Source of the DNA: Sphingorhabdus pulchriflava
GTDB taxonomy: Bacteria > Pseudomonadota > Alphaproteobacteria > Sphingomonadales > Sphingomonadaceae
Length of the DNA: 64,000 bases
Direction of reading: 5' to 3'
NCBI RefSeq assembly: GCF_003367235.1
Contig: NZ_QRGP01000002.1
Coordinates: 511,501-575,500, forward strand
The position numbers were made by a program, and so were the translations under genes. Below the pieces are notes generated by a model that saw nothing but the letters and a program-made list of their open reading frames with translations, made no database searches and had not been told where the DNA came from. Positions 8,579 through 17,677 of this stretch are shown here, one piece after another. Position 1 is the stretch's first letter. Every line of letters starts with the position of its first letter.

Positions 8579-9448
8579 ATGGCAAGAATAGCTTTTATCG
8601 GCCTGGGCGTGATGGGCGGTCCGATCGCGCGCCACCTGGCCAAGGCAGGTCATGAACTGACCGTCTACAATCGATCTTCGGCCAAAGCCGATAAATGGGT
8701 TGCCGAACATGGCGGACGCAAGGCGTCGTCGCCGGCAGAGGCTGCACAGGGTGTCGATTATGTCGTCAGCTGTGTCGGCACCGACGACGATCTGGCCAGC
8801 ATCACATTGGGCCGCGATGGTGTATTCGCCGCGATGCCAAAGGGCAGTACCTTCATCGACCATACAACGGTATCAGCCCGGATTGCGCGCCAGTTGGCTG
8901 TTGAAGCCAAGGGACGCGGCATCCATTGCGTCGATGCGCCTGTGACAGGCGGACAGGCTGGAGCTGAAAATGGTACGTTGGCAATCATGTGCGGGGGCAC
9001 AGAAGCAGCGGTAGCATCGGCCACACCGGTGATGGCGGCCTATTCCAAACGTGTCGTCCATGTTGGCGGCCCCGGTGATGGGCAAACGGCAAAGATGGTC
9101 AACCAGATTTGTATAGCTGGGGTCTTACAAGGCCTCTCCGAAGCTCTGCACTTTGCTCAATGTGCCGAACTTGATCTCGACAAGGTGTTCGACGCAATTT
9201 CTGGCGGTGCTGCGCAAAGCTGGCAGATGGACAATCGCTGGGTAACGATGGCGAAAGGCGAGTTCGACTTTGGTTTTGCAGTCGACTGGATGCGCAAGGA
9301 TCTGGGGCTGGCGATCGACGAAGCCCGCGCCAATGGTGCCAGCATTCCGATTGCTGCTATGACCGACCAGTTCTTTTCCGATATCCAATATATGGGCGGC
9401 GGACGTCAGGATACGAGCGCGTTGGTGCGGAGGTTGCCGAAAAGATGA
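8579..9448 (+). CDS. NAD(P)-dependent beta-hydroxyacid dehydrogenase (3-hydroxyisobutyrate dehydrogenase-like)
   Basis: 289 residues. It has an N-terminal Rossmann motif (FIGLGVMGGPIA, residues 6-17), the substrate signature DAPVTGGQAGA at 119-129 and the catalytic Lys172 in KMVNQ. The superfamily includes 3-hydroxyisobutyrate, tartronate-semialdehyde and succinic-semialdehyde reductases. Sequence alone does not settle the substrate, and no valine-pathway genes are adjacent. Its stop overlaps the start of the amidohydrolase gene (ATGA at 9445-9448). Confidence 0.9.
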   Translation: MARIAFIGLGVMGGPIARHLAKAGHELTVYNRSSAKADKWVAEHGGRKASSPAEAAQGVDYVVSCVGTDDDLASITLGRDGVFAAMPKGSTFIDHTTVSARIARQLAVEAKGRGIHCVDAPVTGGQAGAENGTLAIMCGGTEAAVASATPVMAAYSKRVVHVGGPGDGQTAKMVNQICIAGVLQGLSEALHFAQCAELDLDKVFDAISGGAAQSWQMDNRWVTMAKGEFDFGFAVDWMRKDLGLAIDEARANGASIPIAAMTDQFFSDIQYMGGGRQDTSALVRRLPKR

Positions 9449-11133
9449 TCAAGTCGCGCTTATTCATCGCGGCGCTGGCTGCGTTCGCTACACCCGCTTT
9501 TGCCGATGGCATGGTCGAAAATGTCAATGGCATCACGCTCGACAAGGATGGCAAGGTCATCCGTTTTTCAGCGCTGCTAATCGACAAGGAAGGCAAGATC
9601 AGCCAGCTTTTGACGAGCAAGGAAAAAGCGCCCAAACAGCTCGATTTCCGCCATGACGGACGCGGATTGACGATGCTTCCCGGGCTGATTGATGCGCATG
9701 GCCACGTGATGGGGCTCGGTTTTGCAGCGCTGACGCTTGACCTGTCGGGCACCAACTCGCTGGAAGAGGCGCAGGGGGCGATCAAAGCTTATGCGGCAAA
9801 ATATCCCGAGCGCCGATGGATCGTCGGGCGAGGCTGGAACCAAGAAAAATGGGGCTTGGGTCGTTTCCCGACCTCTGCCGATCTTGATGCCGTCGTTGCC
9901 GATCGTCCGATCTGGCTCGAGCGGGTTGATGGACACGCAGGCTGGGCAAACAGCAAGGCAATGGAGATTGCTGGAGTAACGGGCGCAACCAAATCCCCCT
10001 CGGGTGGCCGTGTCGAAATGGCAGGCTCAAAACCGAGCGGCATATTCGTTGATGCTGCAAGCGAGTTGGTGTCGAAACATATCCCTGCGCCAAAACCGGG
10101 CGAGCGCGATCTGGCGTTGGCCGAGGCGCAGAAGGCCTTACTTTCGGTAGGCGTGACCAGCATTGCCGATATGGGAACGACAATCGAGGACTGGCAAAGC
10201 TATCGCCGCGCAGGCGATGCTGGTTGGTTGTCGATCCGCATATTTGGTTATGCAGGCGGCATCGACAATATGGTGGCCATTGCAGGGCCGCGCCCGACGC
10301 CCTGGCTGTATGACGACAAGCTGCGCCTCGGCGGCGTTAAACTCTATCTCGACGGCGCGCTCGGCAGCCGCGGGGCCTGGCTGAAGAAGCCCTATGCAGA
10401 TGCCCCCGGGCAGACAGGACTATCGTTCCTGGCCAGTGCCGAAATCCGCAATCTGATGGTGCGTGCTTCGATGGACGGTTTCCAGACGGCTGTGCACGCA
10501 ATTGGCGACGCCGCCAACGCAGATGCGATTGGAGCGGTTGAAGATCTGGCGGAGACCTATACGGGCGATCGGCGCTGGCGGATCGAGCATGTGCAGATAG
10601 TCGATCCGGCCGACCTGCCCCGCCTTGCCAAAAATGGCATTATCGCGTCGATGCAACCGGTCCATCAGACATCCGACCGCCTAATGGCAGAAGCGCGGTT
10701 GGGGCCTGAACGACTGGCCGGTGCCTATGCCTGGAACTCGATACTGAAAGCGGGCGGGAAGCTTGCATTCGGCTCTGATACGCCTGTTGAAGCGCCCAAT
10801 CCCTTTGCTGGCATCGCAGCGGCAATGACGCGCGAGGACGCACAGGGGCAGCCATTCGGAGGGTGGATTCCCACCGAGCGAGTAACGCGCGAACAAGCCT
10901 TGGCTGGATTCACCATTGGCGCGGCCTATGCTGCTTTTGCGGAGGGAAAAGTGGGTTCGCTGACCCCCGGGCATCGCGCCGACTTTATCTTGGTCGACAC
11001 TGATCCACTGCTGGCATCGCCTGCGCAAATCCGCGCGGCTCGGGTGAAAGAGACATGGTTGGGCGGACGGCCGGTCTACAAACAAGATGATATAGCCAAG
11101 ACAAATACCCCAAATGACGCGACATCGCGTTAA
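9445..11133 (+). CDS. Exported amidohydrolase, YtcJ-like
   Basis: 562 residues. The signal peptide (about residues 1-20, ending AFADG) predicts export. The metal-binding His-X-His of amidohydrolase family 3 is at 85 and 87 (GLIDAHGHV). Further family motifs are ERVDGHAGW, WRIEHVQIVD and FGSDTPVEAPNP. Enzymes of this group hydrolyse amides or imides; substrates are mostly unknown. It is translationally coupled to the upstream dehydrogenase, which is odd because one product is cytoplasmic and the other periplasmic. Confidence 0.85.
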   Translation: MIKSRLFIAALAAFATPAFADGMVENVNGITLDKDGKVIRFSALLIDKEGKISQLLTSKEKAPKQLDFRHDGRGLTMLPGLIDAHGHVMGLGFAALTLDLSGTNSLEEAQGAIKAYAAKYPERRWIVGRGWNQEKWGLGRFPTSADLDAVVADRPIWLERVDGHAGWANSKAMEIAGVTGATKSPSGGRVEMAGSKPSGIFVDAASELVSKHIPAPKPGERDLALAEAQKALLSVGVTSIADMGTTIEDWQSYRRAGDAGWLSIRIFGYAGGIDNMVAIAGPRPTPWLYDDKLRLGGVKLYLDGALGSRGAWLKKPYADAPGQTGLSFLASAEIRNLMVRASMDGFQTAVHAIGDAANADAIGAVEDLAETYTGDRRWRIEHVQIVDPADLPRLAKNGIIASMQPVHQTSDRLMAEARLGPERLAGAYAWNSILKAGGKLAFGSDTPVEAPNPFAGIAAAMTREDAQGQPFGGWIPTERVTREQALAGFTIGAAYAAFAEGKVGSLTPGHRADFILVDTDPLLASPAQIRAARVKETWLGGRPVYKQDDIAKTNTPNDATSR

Positions 11134-11152
11134 GGTAGCGCGCAACATTATG

Positions 11153-11170
11153 TTTAATCAATCGATTAAA
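11153..11170. promoter_or_regulatory. Inverted repeat upstream of a TonB-receptor gene
   Basis: TTTAATC-AATC-GATTAAA, a perfect 7-bp inverted repeat in AT-rich DNA between the amidohydrolase gene and the TonB receptor. It could be an operator. A terminator is unlikely because no G+C-rich stem is present. Confidence 0.35.
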
Positions 11171-11252
11171 TTAGGCATTTGATGTTGCTGTTTGTTGCAG
11201 TTGAGCAACATTCTTTGAAAAATTGTTGCGATAATGTCTGTCATGGGTGACT

Positions 11253-11271
11253 TATGTGCATAATGCGCATA
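11253..11271. promoter_or_regulatory. 19-bp imperfect palindrome 44 bases before the TonB-receptor start
   Basis: TATGTGCATAATGCGCATA is symmetric about its central A, with one T/G mismatch in each pair of arms. A further TGTTGC-N6-GCAACA repeat lies about 50 bases upstream. The position suggests an operator controlling receptor expression. Confidence 0.4.
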
Positions 11272-11314
11272 GGTATGCAGCCAATAATATAATTTGACGT
11301 TGAAGGAGAGATTT

Positions 11315-14071
11315 ATGAAGGCTACTACTGGCATCCGGAAAACTGTGTTTGCTTTGTCCGCTGCAACTTGTGCGCTGGTCATGCCGACATTTGCCTATGC
11401 GCAGGATGAAGCAGCCGAAGCTGCCGAAGACGAAGTCGAAATCGTCGTGACAGCTCAGGGGCGCTCGCAGCTCTTGTCTGACGTACCTGTGGCTATTTCG
11501 GCGGTGAATGCCGAAACTTTGCAGAACAGCGGCGCGAATGACATTCGCCAGTTGAATCAGGTTGCGCCTTCACTGCTCGTTTCCTCGACTGGAACGGAAG
11601 CCAATGGTTCGGCGCGTATCCGCGGTATCGGCACGGTTGGTGACAACCCCGGTCTCGAAAGCTCGGTTCCAGTCTTTATCGATGGCGTGTACCGCTCGCG
11701 TTCAGGCATTGGCCTCAATGAACTTGGTGAAATCGACCGAGTTGAAGTACAGCGTGGCCCGCAGGGAACCTTGGGCGGACGCAACTCCTCCGCCGGCCTG
11801 ATCAGCATCTATTCGAAAAAGCCCGAATTCACCTTTGGTGGCAGCGGCGAGCTGACTTATGGCAATTATGATTTCATGCGCGCTGCCAGCAGCATCACCG
11901 GACCGATCAGCGAACAGATCGCCTTCCGGGTAGACGGTGTTTATGTGAAGCGTGATGGTTTTTACCGCGATGATACGAACGGCCGCGACGTCAACAATCG
12001 CGACCGTTATTTCCTGCGTGGTCAGTTGCTAATCGAACCTTCCGATGATTTGTCGATTCGGCTGATCGCCGACTATACATCGCGCAAGGAAGAATGCTGT
12101 GCTGCGACCTATGTTGACGGCACGGTCAATCCTTATATCGGCAATCTGAACAATCTCGCGACGCCGCTGAATAATCCGGCTGCCAACAACATTATCAACG
12201 TGCTTCGTGATCTGGGTCAGCCGCTGTCGTCGTTCAGTCAAGGCTATGGTCGCAAGATTTCGAATAGCCCGAACCGTGTTTTCACTGGTGAAACCAAGGA
12301 TTACGGTTTTTCGGGCCAGATCGATTATGATTTTGGCGGTGCTAAGCTGACCTCGATTACGGCCTATCGTGAATATCGTTCGAGTCAGGCCTCAGACACC
12401 GACTATGGTGAAGTCGACATCCTGTATCGTGCGCCGAGCGATGATGCCTATCGCCAGTTCCACACCTTTACGCAGGAACTGCGCCTGCAGGGTGAAGCTT
12501 TTGGCGGCACACTCGACTGGTTGGCCGGTGGCTTCTACGCCAACGAAAAGTTGACGGTCCGTGACAATCTGCGCTTCGGCAATCAATATGGCCGATTTGC
12601 GACTTGCCGCATCATTTCGGGCGGTGGACTTGCAGGGCTATATTCGCCGACTAATCCCTCTTGCGTAGCGCCCGTAGTAGGACCAGCGACACTGGCGGGC
12701 GCAACAGGGACGTCGGGGGCGGATATCGTGGCTGCATTTACCGCACTCGACAGCCTGAACGATCTGGGTAGCACATTTGAAAACTATTTCCAGAATGGTA
12801 CCAATTGGGCGTTGTTCACCCATAATATCATTCATATCACCGATACACTCGACTTGACCCTGGGGCTCCGTTACACCAGCGACAAGAAGAAGTTCGCCGC
12901 CACCTTTGGTAACGACAATACACGTTGCACGACCGTCCAAGGCTTAGTGACGGATGATCTTACTACCACGACAGCTGGCACGCCTGCTCAAATCGCAACA
13001 GCACGTGCGCTGGCAGGCGCACTTATAGGGCTTGCGTGCCAGGGCAATTCGACGGCAGAACTGAATGGCGTTTCGATCAATGATCGCCGCAGCGAAGACG
13101 AGTTTACCGGCACCGCGATCCTTTCATGGAAGGCAACCGATGACTTACTGCTCTATGGCAGCTTTGCGCGTGGTTATAAGGCCGGTGGATTCAATCTTGA
13201 CCGATCCGCACTGAAATCACCCATAACAACTTTTGCGGCTGTAGGCGGCGCACAGGCAGTGGTTGGCAATTTACAGTTCGATCCCGAACTGGTCGACAGT
13301 TATGAACTGGGTGCGAAATATGCAACCGGTCCATTCAGTCTGAGCCTTTCGGCCTTCCGTTCGGATTTCAGCAACTTCCAGTTGAATACCTTTAATGGCG
13401 CTGTCTACATAGTACAGACCGTCAATGGCTGTTCTAATGATCTCGGTGGTGCAGATCGTGATTCGAGCAATGCCACCGGAGCCTGTGCTGCCAGCGATGT
13501 CGGCTATGGCGTCCGCGCAGAAGGTTTCGAACTCGAGGCGTCGCTGGTGCCAGCTCGCAACTTCCGGATGGCCGCTGGCCTGACCTATGCCAACACCAGC
13601 TATCGCAGTAACCTTGTAGGCAACAAGTCGGGCGCGCCGCTCGATGCCGTCCTGCGCAAACTGCCGGGCGACAATCTGTCGAACGCACCTGAACTGGTCG
13701 CGACGTCCAGCTTGACCTGGACGCCGGAGATCGGTGGCAGCGGCCTTACCGGTCTGTTCTATATCGATGGTCGTTTGACCGGCGACTACAACACCGGTTC
13801 GGATCTGTTCCCGCAAAAGGAACAGGATGGCTATGCGATCTTCAATGCCCGTATCGGTATCCGTGGGCCTGATGAAGCCTGGTCGCTCGAACTTTGGGGC
13901 CAGAATATCTTCAATCAGGATTATGCCCAAGTTGCATTCAACACGCCGTTCCAGGCGGGTGGTGCCAGCGCGCAATTCACCGATCCGCAGTTCCCGGGCG
14001 GTCGCCAGCTCTTTTCGCACTTCCTAGCCGAACCGCGCACCTATGGAATCACGCTTCGCGGCAAATTCTGA
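11315..14071 (+). CDS. TonB-dependent outer-membrane receptor
   Basis: 918 residues from the ATG at 11315, with GGAGAG 6 bases upstream. The signal peptide ends near AYAQDEAA. A TonB box is seen in VEIVVTAQGR, followed by a plug domain (VPVAISAVNAETL to RVEVQRGPQGTLGGRNSSAG) and a 22-strand-type barrel ending in the expected C-terminal Phe (LRGKF). This is the sphingomonad type that imports larger organic nutrients rather than classical siderophores. The substrate cannot be inferred; neighbours give no catabolic operon. It ends at a strong terminator. Confidence 0.93.
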   Translation: MKATTGIRKTVFALSAATCALVMPTFAYAQDEAAEAAEDEVEIVVTAQGRSQLLSDVPVAISAVNAETLQNSGANDIRQLNQVAPSLLVSSTGTEANGSARIRGIGTVGDNPGLESSVPVFIDGVYRSRSGIGLNELGEIDRVEVQRGPQGTLGGRNSSAGLISIYSKKPEFTFGGSGELTYGNYDFMRAASSITGPISEQIAFRVDGVYVKRDGFYRDDTNGRDVNNRDRYFLRGQLLIEPSDDLSIRLIADYTSRKEECCAATYVDGTVNPYIGNLNNLATPLNNPAANNIINVLRDLGQPLSSFSQGYGRKISNSPNRVFTGETKDYGFSGQIDYDFGGAKLTSITAYREYRSSQASDTDYGEVDILYRAPSDDAYRQFHTFTQELRLQGEAFGGTLDWLAGGFYANEKLTVRDNLRFGNQYGRFATCRIISGGGLAGLYSPTNPSCVAPVVGPATLAGATGTSGADIVAAFTALDSLNDLGSTFENYFQNGTNWALFTHNIIHITDTLDLTLGLRYTSDKKKFAATFGNDNTRCTTVQGLVTDDLTTTTAGTPAQIATARALAGALIGLACQGNSTAELNGVSINDRRSEDEFTGTAILSWKATDDLLLYGSFARGYKAGGFNLDRSALKSPITTFAAVGGAQAVVGNLQFDPELVDSYELGAKYATGPFSLSLSAFRSDFSNFQLNTFNGAVYIVQTVNGCSNDLGGADRDSSNATGACAASDVGYGVRAEGFELEASLVPARNFRMAAGLTYANTSYRSNLVGNKSGAPLDAVLRKLPGDNLSNAPELVATSSLTWTPEIGGSGLTGLFYIDGRLTGDYNTGSDLFPQKEQDGYAIFNARIGIRGPDEAWSLELWGQNIFNQDYAQVAFNTPFQAGGASAQFTDPQFPGGRQLFSHFLAEPRTYGITLRGKF

Positions 14072-14095
14072 GGGTAGCCGAACCAGAAATAGAAA

Positions 14096-14120
14096 AGGCC
14101 CGCTTCGGCGGGCCTTTTTT
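14096..14120. terminator. Bidirectional rho-independent terminator
   Basis: AGGCCCGC-TTCG-GCGGGCCT with a UUCG tetraloop, followed by T6 on the + strand and TTTTCT on the - strand. It separates the convergent receptor and rhlE genes. Confidence 0.92.
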
Positions 14121-14140
14121 GTTTTCGGCGGGATTGCTGA

Positions 14141-15475
14141 TTATAGCGGTATGGCAACGCTCAAGAAATCGGGCATCGGACCATTCCAATCTCCGTCATC
14201 GGCTGCCTCATTGCGTTCTTTTGCAACAGGTTTGCTTCGTTTGCCCGAATCAGACTTTGCTGGTCGAGTAGGGGTTTTTGCCTCGCGACGTTCTTTCGGT
14301 TCGGCTGGTGCCTTGCGGCGCGCATGACGCTCTTGTTGGGGATCGTCGGTACTTTCAGTCGCTTGTTTGCCCAGACGTCCAATTTTCAGACCAATCAGCT
14401 TCTCGATATTGTCGATCGCTTCTTCGTCTGCCTTGGTCACAAAAGTGAAGGCCTTGCCTTTGGCACCAGCACGTCCGGTGCGACCGATGCGGTGGACATA
14501 ATCGTCGGGGTGCCAGGGGGCATCGAAGTTGAACACATGGCTGACGCCCTTGATGTCCAAACCACGCGCAGCTACATCGGAAGCCACGAGCAAATTGATT
14601 GCACCGCTTTTGAACGCATCCAGCTGCCGCTGACGCGACGCTTGGTCGATGTCACCATGAATTTCGCCAGAACGGAACCCGTGTTGCTGCAAGCTCTTGT
14701 TGAGTTCTCGCACAGTGGTCTTGCGGTTGCAGAAGATGATAGCGGTGTGGACGTCCTCGCTGCGCAACAGGCTGCGTAGCATTTCGCGCTTTTTCATCGG
14801 CGCAACATCGACCAGCTTGGCTTCGATATTGGCGTTCGAAGATGCTGGTCGGGCAACCTCAATATATTTGGGGTTCGACAGGAATTTGTCGGCCAGCTTC
14901 TTGATCGGCGGCGGCATCGTTGCTGAAAACAGCAACGTCTGCCGCGTTGTCGGCAGCTTGGTGCAGATATTTTCGATATCGGGAATAAAGCCCATATCGA
15001 GCATGCGATCAGCTTCGTCGATAACGAGCAACTCGCAGCCGTTCAGCAGAATATTGCCACGTTCAAACAAGTCCATCAGACGGCCCGGGGTCGCAATCAG
15101 AACGTCGACACCTTTTTCAAGCGCCTTGACCTGATCACCCATCGACACGCCGCCGATCAGCAACGCCATCGACAGCTTGTGATTGACGCCATATTTCTCA
15201 AAATTCTCGGCAACCTGCGCGGCCAATTCACGGGTCGGCTCCAGAATCAGACTGCGCGGCATGCGTGCCCGCGCGCGTCCATGCGCCAGTACATCAATCA
15301 TCGGAAGCACGAATGATGCGGTCTTGCCGGTACCCGTTTGGGCTATACCGATGATGTCGCGCATCATCAGAACGGAAGGAATTGCCTGCGCCTGGATCGG
15401 CGTTGGCGTATCGTAACCGGCGGCTAAGACGGCACTCAAAAGTTCATCGGAAAGGCCGAGATCGGCAAAGGACAT
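14141..15475 (-). CDS. rhlE: DEAD-box ATP-dependent RNA helicase, RhlE type
   Basis: 444 residues. Q motif near TPTPIQAQAIP, Walker A AQTGTGKT at 45-52, PTRELA, TPGRLMD, DEAD at 153-156, SAT, and motif VI HRIGRTGRAG. The last ~70 residues are a charged, disordered tail ending in MPDFLSV, usual for alphaproteobacterial RhlE. It unwinds structured RNA in ribosome assembly and mRNA decay and is often cold-induced. Confidence 0.95.
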   Translation of the reverse strand: MSFADLGLSDELLSAVLAAGYDTPTPIQAQAIPSVLMMRDIIGIAQTGTGKTASFVLPMIDVLAHGRARARMPRSLILEPTRELAAQVAENFEKYGVNHKLSMALLIGGVSMGDQVKALEKGVDVLIATPGRLMDLFERGNILLNGCELLVIDEADRMLDMGFIPDIENICTKLPTTRQTLLFSATMPPPIKKLADKFLSNPKYIEVARPASSNANIEAKLVDVAPMKKREMLRSLLRSEDVHTAIIFCNRKTTVRELNKSLQQHGFRSGEIHGDIDQASRQRQLDAFKSGAINLLVASDVAARGLDIKGVSHVFNFDAPWHPDDYVHRIGRTGRAGAKGKAFTFVTKADEEAIDNIEKLIGLKIGRLGKQATESTDDPQQERHARRKAPAEPKERREAKTPTRPAKSDSGKRSKPVAKERNEAADDGDWNGPMPDFLSVAIPL

Positions 15476-15582
15476 AAGGTTCCAATATCAAGGAAGGTAG
15501 CAGGCCGGTCGGCGCTTCCCCGCGCGTCCGGTGCGCGCCGATTGGCGAAACAAACGCAAAAAGTCAAGGAAATTGGGGTGTC

Positions 15583-16062
15583 TTACTCTGGAACCAGCAG
15601 TCGAAACTTGTCGATTTCGCATTTGGCCCCCGTCCGCGCATGCATCAAGTCACGGTCTATACACAATTTCCCGTCCTTCGAACGTTCGACATAAGCGCCG
15701 GCATAAAATTCGCGAGCCAGACAGCCATCACCCAGATACGCGCGGATCAATTGCCGTTCGCGGGTCACCAGTTCGAGCGTGTTTTTGGGGCCGGGACGCG
15801 AAGCAATCAGCCTATCCATCAGCAGGCATTTGCCAATCTTTTCCTCATTATAGATAACCGATTTGCGATTTTCGCCACGACCGCTTGAAACATTGACCGG
15901 CTGGTTTGGAAAGCGGACGATCACCCGCTGCTCGACGCGCAACTGGAAATCCTGCGTGCCGTCAAGCAGGTCGATTATCGACGCCAAAGACTGTCCTCGC
16001 GCGCTATATGCGACGCCCAGCGCAAGCGCGAACCCGGCAATGACAATCATTAAAATGCGCAA
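15583..16062 (-). CDS. Conserved exported hypothetical protein
   Basis: 159 residues with an N-terminal hydrophobic segment (about 3-22) that could be a signal peptide or anchor. The remainder is soluble, with four Cys (in IGKCLLMDR, GDGCLAREF, GKLCIDRD and GAKCEIDK), perhaps two disulfides in the periplasm. I do not recognise a domain. It is a single gene between rhlE and the divergent FAD oxidase. Confidence 0.6.
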   Translation of the reverse strand: MRILMIVIAGFALALGVAYSARGQSLASIIDLLDGTQDFQLRVEQRVIVRFPNQPVNVSSGRGENRKSVIYNEEKIGKCLLMDRLIASRPGPKNTLELVTRERQLIRAYLGDGCLAREFYAGAYVERSKDGKLCIDRDLMHARTGAKCEIDKFRLLVPE

Positions 16063-16148
16063 TGTCGGATCCCGACTAAAATTCGCCTCTTCAAGCCAAT
16101 AGCCGTAACGGTTGAACGGAGCATTAATCCAGCCCTATGTAGCGGTAA

Positions 16149-16168
16149 GGTTCGAGTCAATTCGAACC
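16149..16168. promoter_or_regulatory. Inverted repeat upstream of the FAD-linked oxidase
   Basis: GGTTCGA-GTCAAT-TCGAACC, 7-bp arms, located 18 bases before the TTG start and just ahead of the Shine-Dalgarno AAGGAG (16173-16178). It may be an operator or a hairpin in the leader. Confidence 0.35.
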
Positions 16169-16185
16169 CGAAAAGGAGCAGAATT

Positions 16186-17631
16186 TTGGTCAGTCCGGAT
16201 GTAGCAAGTGAATTGAGAGCGTTGCTGGGCCCGAAAGGGTTTCTGGCCGATTCGGACGATATGGCTCCGTGGTTGACCGATTGGCGCGGTCGATATCGCG
16301 GTCAAGCCTTGGCGATTTTATCGCCATCAACGACCGACGAGGTGGCAGCGGTTATCAAATTGGCCGCAAAGCACCGCGTCGCTATGGTACCGCAGGGCGG
16401 GAACAGCGGCATGGTTGCAGGCGCGACGCCTGATGCCAGTGGCCAATCCTATCTGTTGTCACTGCGGCGGTTGAACAGCATCGAAGCGATAGATCAGGAT
16501 GTGAGGCTGGTCCGGTGTGGAGCAGGTGTCATTCTGCAAAATCTGCACGACGCTGTTTCAAAGCACGGCTTGCGATTCCCCCTTACTCTTGGCGGCAAGG
16601 GCTCCGCCACAATTGGCGGTTTGATATCCACGAATGCGGGCGGCACGCAGGTGCTGCGCCACGGTACGATGCGAAGTCTCGTTGCGGGAATTGAGGCCGT
16701 GCTGCCCGATGGTTCGATTTATGATGGTCTAACTCCGTTGAAAAAGGACAATCGCGGATATGACCTGAAACATCTGCTGATTGGTGCCGAGGGGACATTG
16801 GGTATAGTGACCCGCGCGACGTTGCATCTTGTACCTGCCCTGATCGAGCGCGCCGTGTGCTGGGTCGCGGTGGGCAGTCCCGCTGATGCCTATCAACTGC
16901 TGTTGGCGGCGCAGGATGAATGTCATGGCATGCTCGAAGGGTTCGAAATTTTGCCTGATGCCGCCTTGGCCCATGTCGTCAAACATATACCGGGCACGCG
17001 CGCGCCGCTAGAATCGGCGGCACCATGGCATGTGTTGATAGAGCTGGCCAAGGATTCCGCTGATCAGGAAGCACCTGCACAACTTGCCGAGCGTTTCCTT
17101 GCAACGGCGATGGGAAAAGGATTGGCATTGGATGCGGCGATTTCAGCGAATGAGGCGCAGGCAGAAGCTTTTTGGAAAATCCGCGACAGCATTGCCGAGG
17201 CAGAGCGGGCCGAAGGGCCGGCGCTGCAGCACGACATCAGCGTCCCGGTTTCGGACATGGCGCGTTTCATCGATACAGAGTCCCCGAAAATCGAGGCGAC
17301 TTATCCCGGAACCCAAGTGATAGCTTTTGGACATCTGGGTGACGGCAACATTCACTATCACGTAAAGGCACCCCACGGTGCGACAGCAGAGAATTGGTAT
17401 CGTGATTTCGCCACGCGCATCAGCGCGGATGTCTATGACCGGGTGGTGGCCTATGGGGGTTCCATTTCCGCTGAGCATGGAATTGGACAGGCAAAAATTG
17501 CCGAATTTGCGCGCACATCCGAACCAGCGCGCCTTGCAGCTTTACGGGCAATCAAAAATGCGCTGGACCCGCATGGCATCATGAATCCCGGGAAACTCGT
17601 TCCTCTTGCCAGCGCGGGTCTTGACGCTTAA
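16186..17631 (+). CDS. FAD-binding oxidoreductase (D-2-hydroxyacid / D-2-hydroxyglutarate dehydrogenase type)
   Basis: 481 residues starting with TTG at 16186; AAGGAG 7 bases upstream supports this unusual start and no in-frame ATG lies nearby. It has an N-terminal PCMH FAD domain (VPQGGNSGMVAGA; GGLISTNAGGTQVLRHG) and a C-terminal FAD-oxidase C domain with the metal/substrate motifs GHLGDGNIHYH and SAEHGIGQAK, then the end motif ALDPHGIMNPGKL. Family members oxidise D-lactate, D-2-hydroxyglutarate or glycolate and pass electrons to the respiratory chain or ETF. The exact substrate is undecided. Confidence 0.88.
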   Translation: MVSPDVASELRALLGPKGFLADSDDMAPWLTDWRGRYRGQALAILSPSTTDEVAAVIKLAAKHRVAMVPQGGNSGMVAGATPDASGQSYLLSLRRLNSIEAIDQDVRLVRCGAGVILQNLHDAVSKHGLRFPLTLGGKGSATIGGLISTNAGGTQVLRHGTMRSLVAGIEAVLPDGSIYDGLTPLKKDNRGYDLKHLLIGAEGTLGIVTRATLHLVPALIERAVCWVAVGSPADAYQLLLAAQDECHGMLEGFEILPDAALAHVVKHIPGTRAPLESAAPWHVLIELAKDSADQEAPAQLAERFLATAMGKGLALDAAISANEAQAEAFWKIRDSIAEAERAEGPALQHDISVPVSDMARFIDTESPKIEATYPGTQVIAFGHLGDGNIHYHVKAPHGATAENWYRDFATRISADVYDRVVAYGGSISAEHGIGQAKIAEFARTSEPARLAALRAIKNALDPHGIMNPGKLVPLASAGLDA

Positions 17632-17677
17632 AGCCGCGCGCAATCTTTAATTCGAATCCGGACAATGGAGTTACTCA

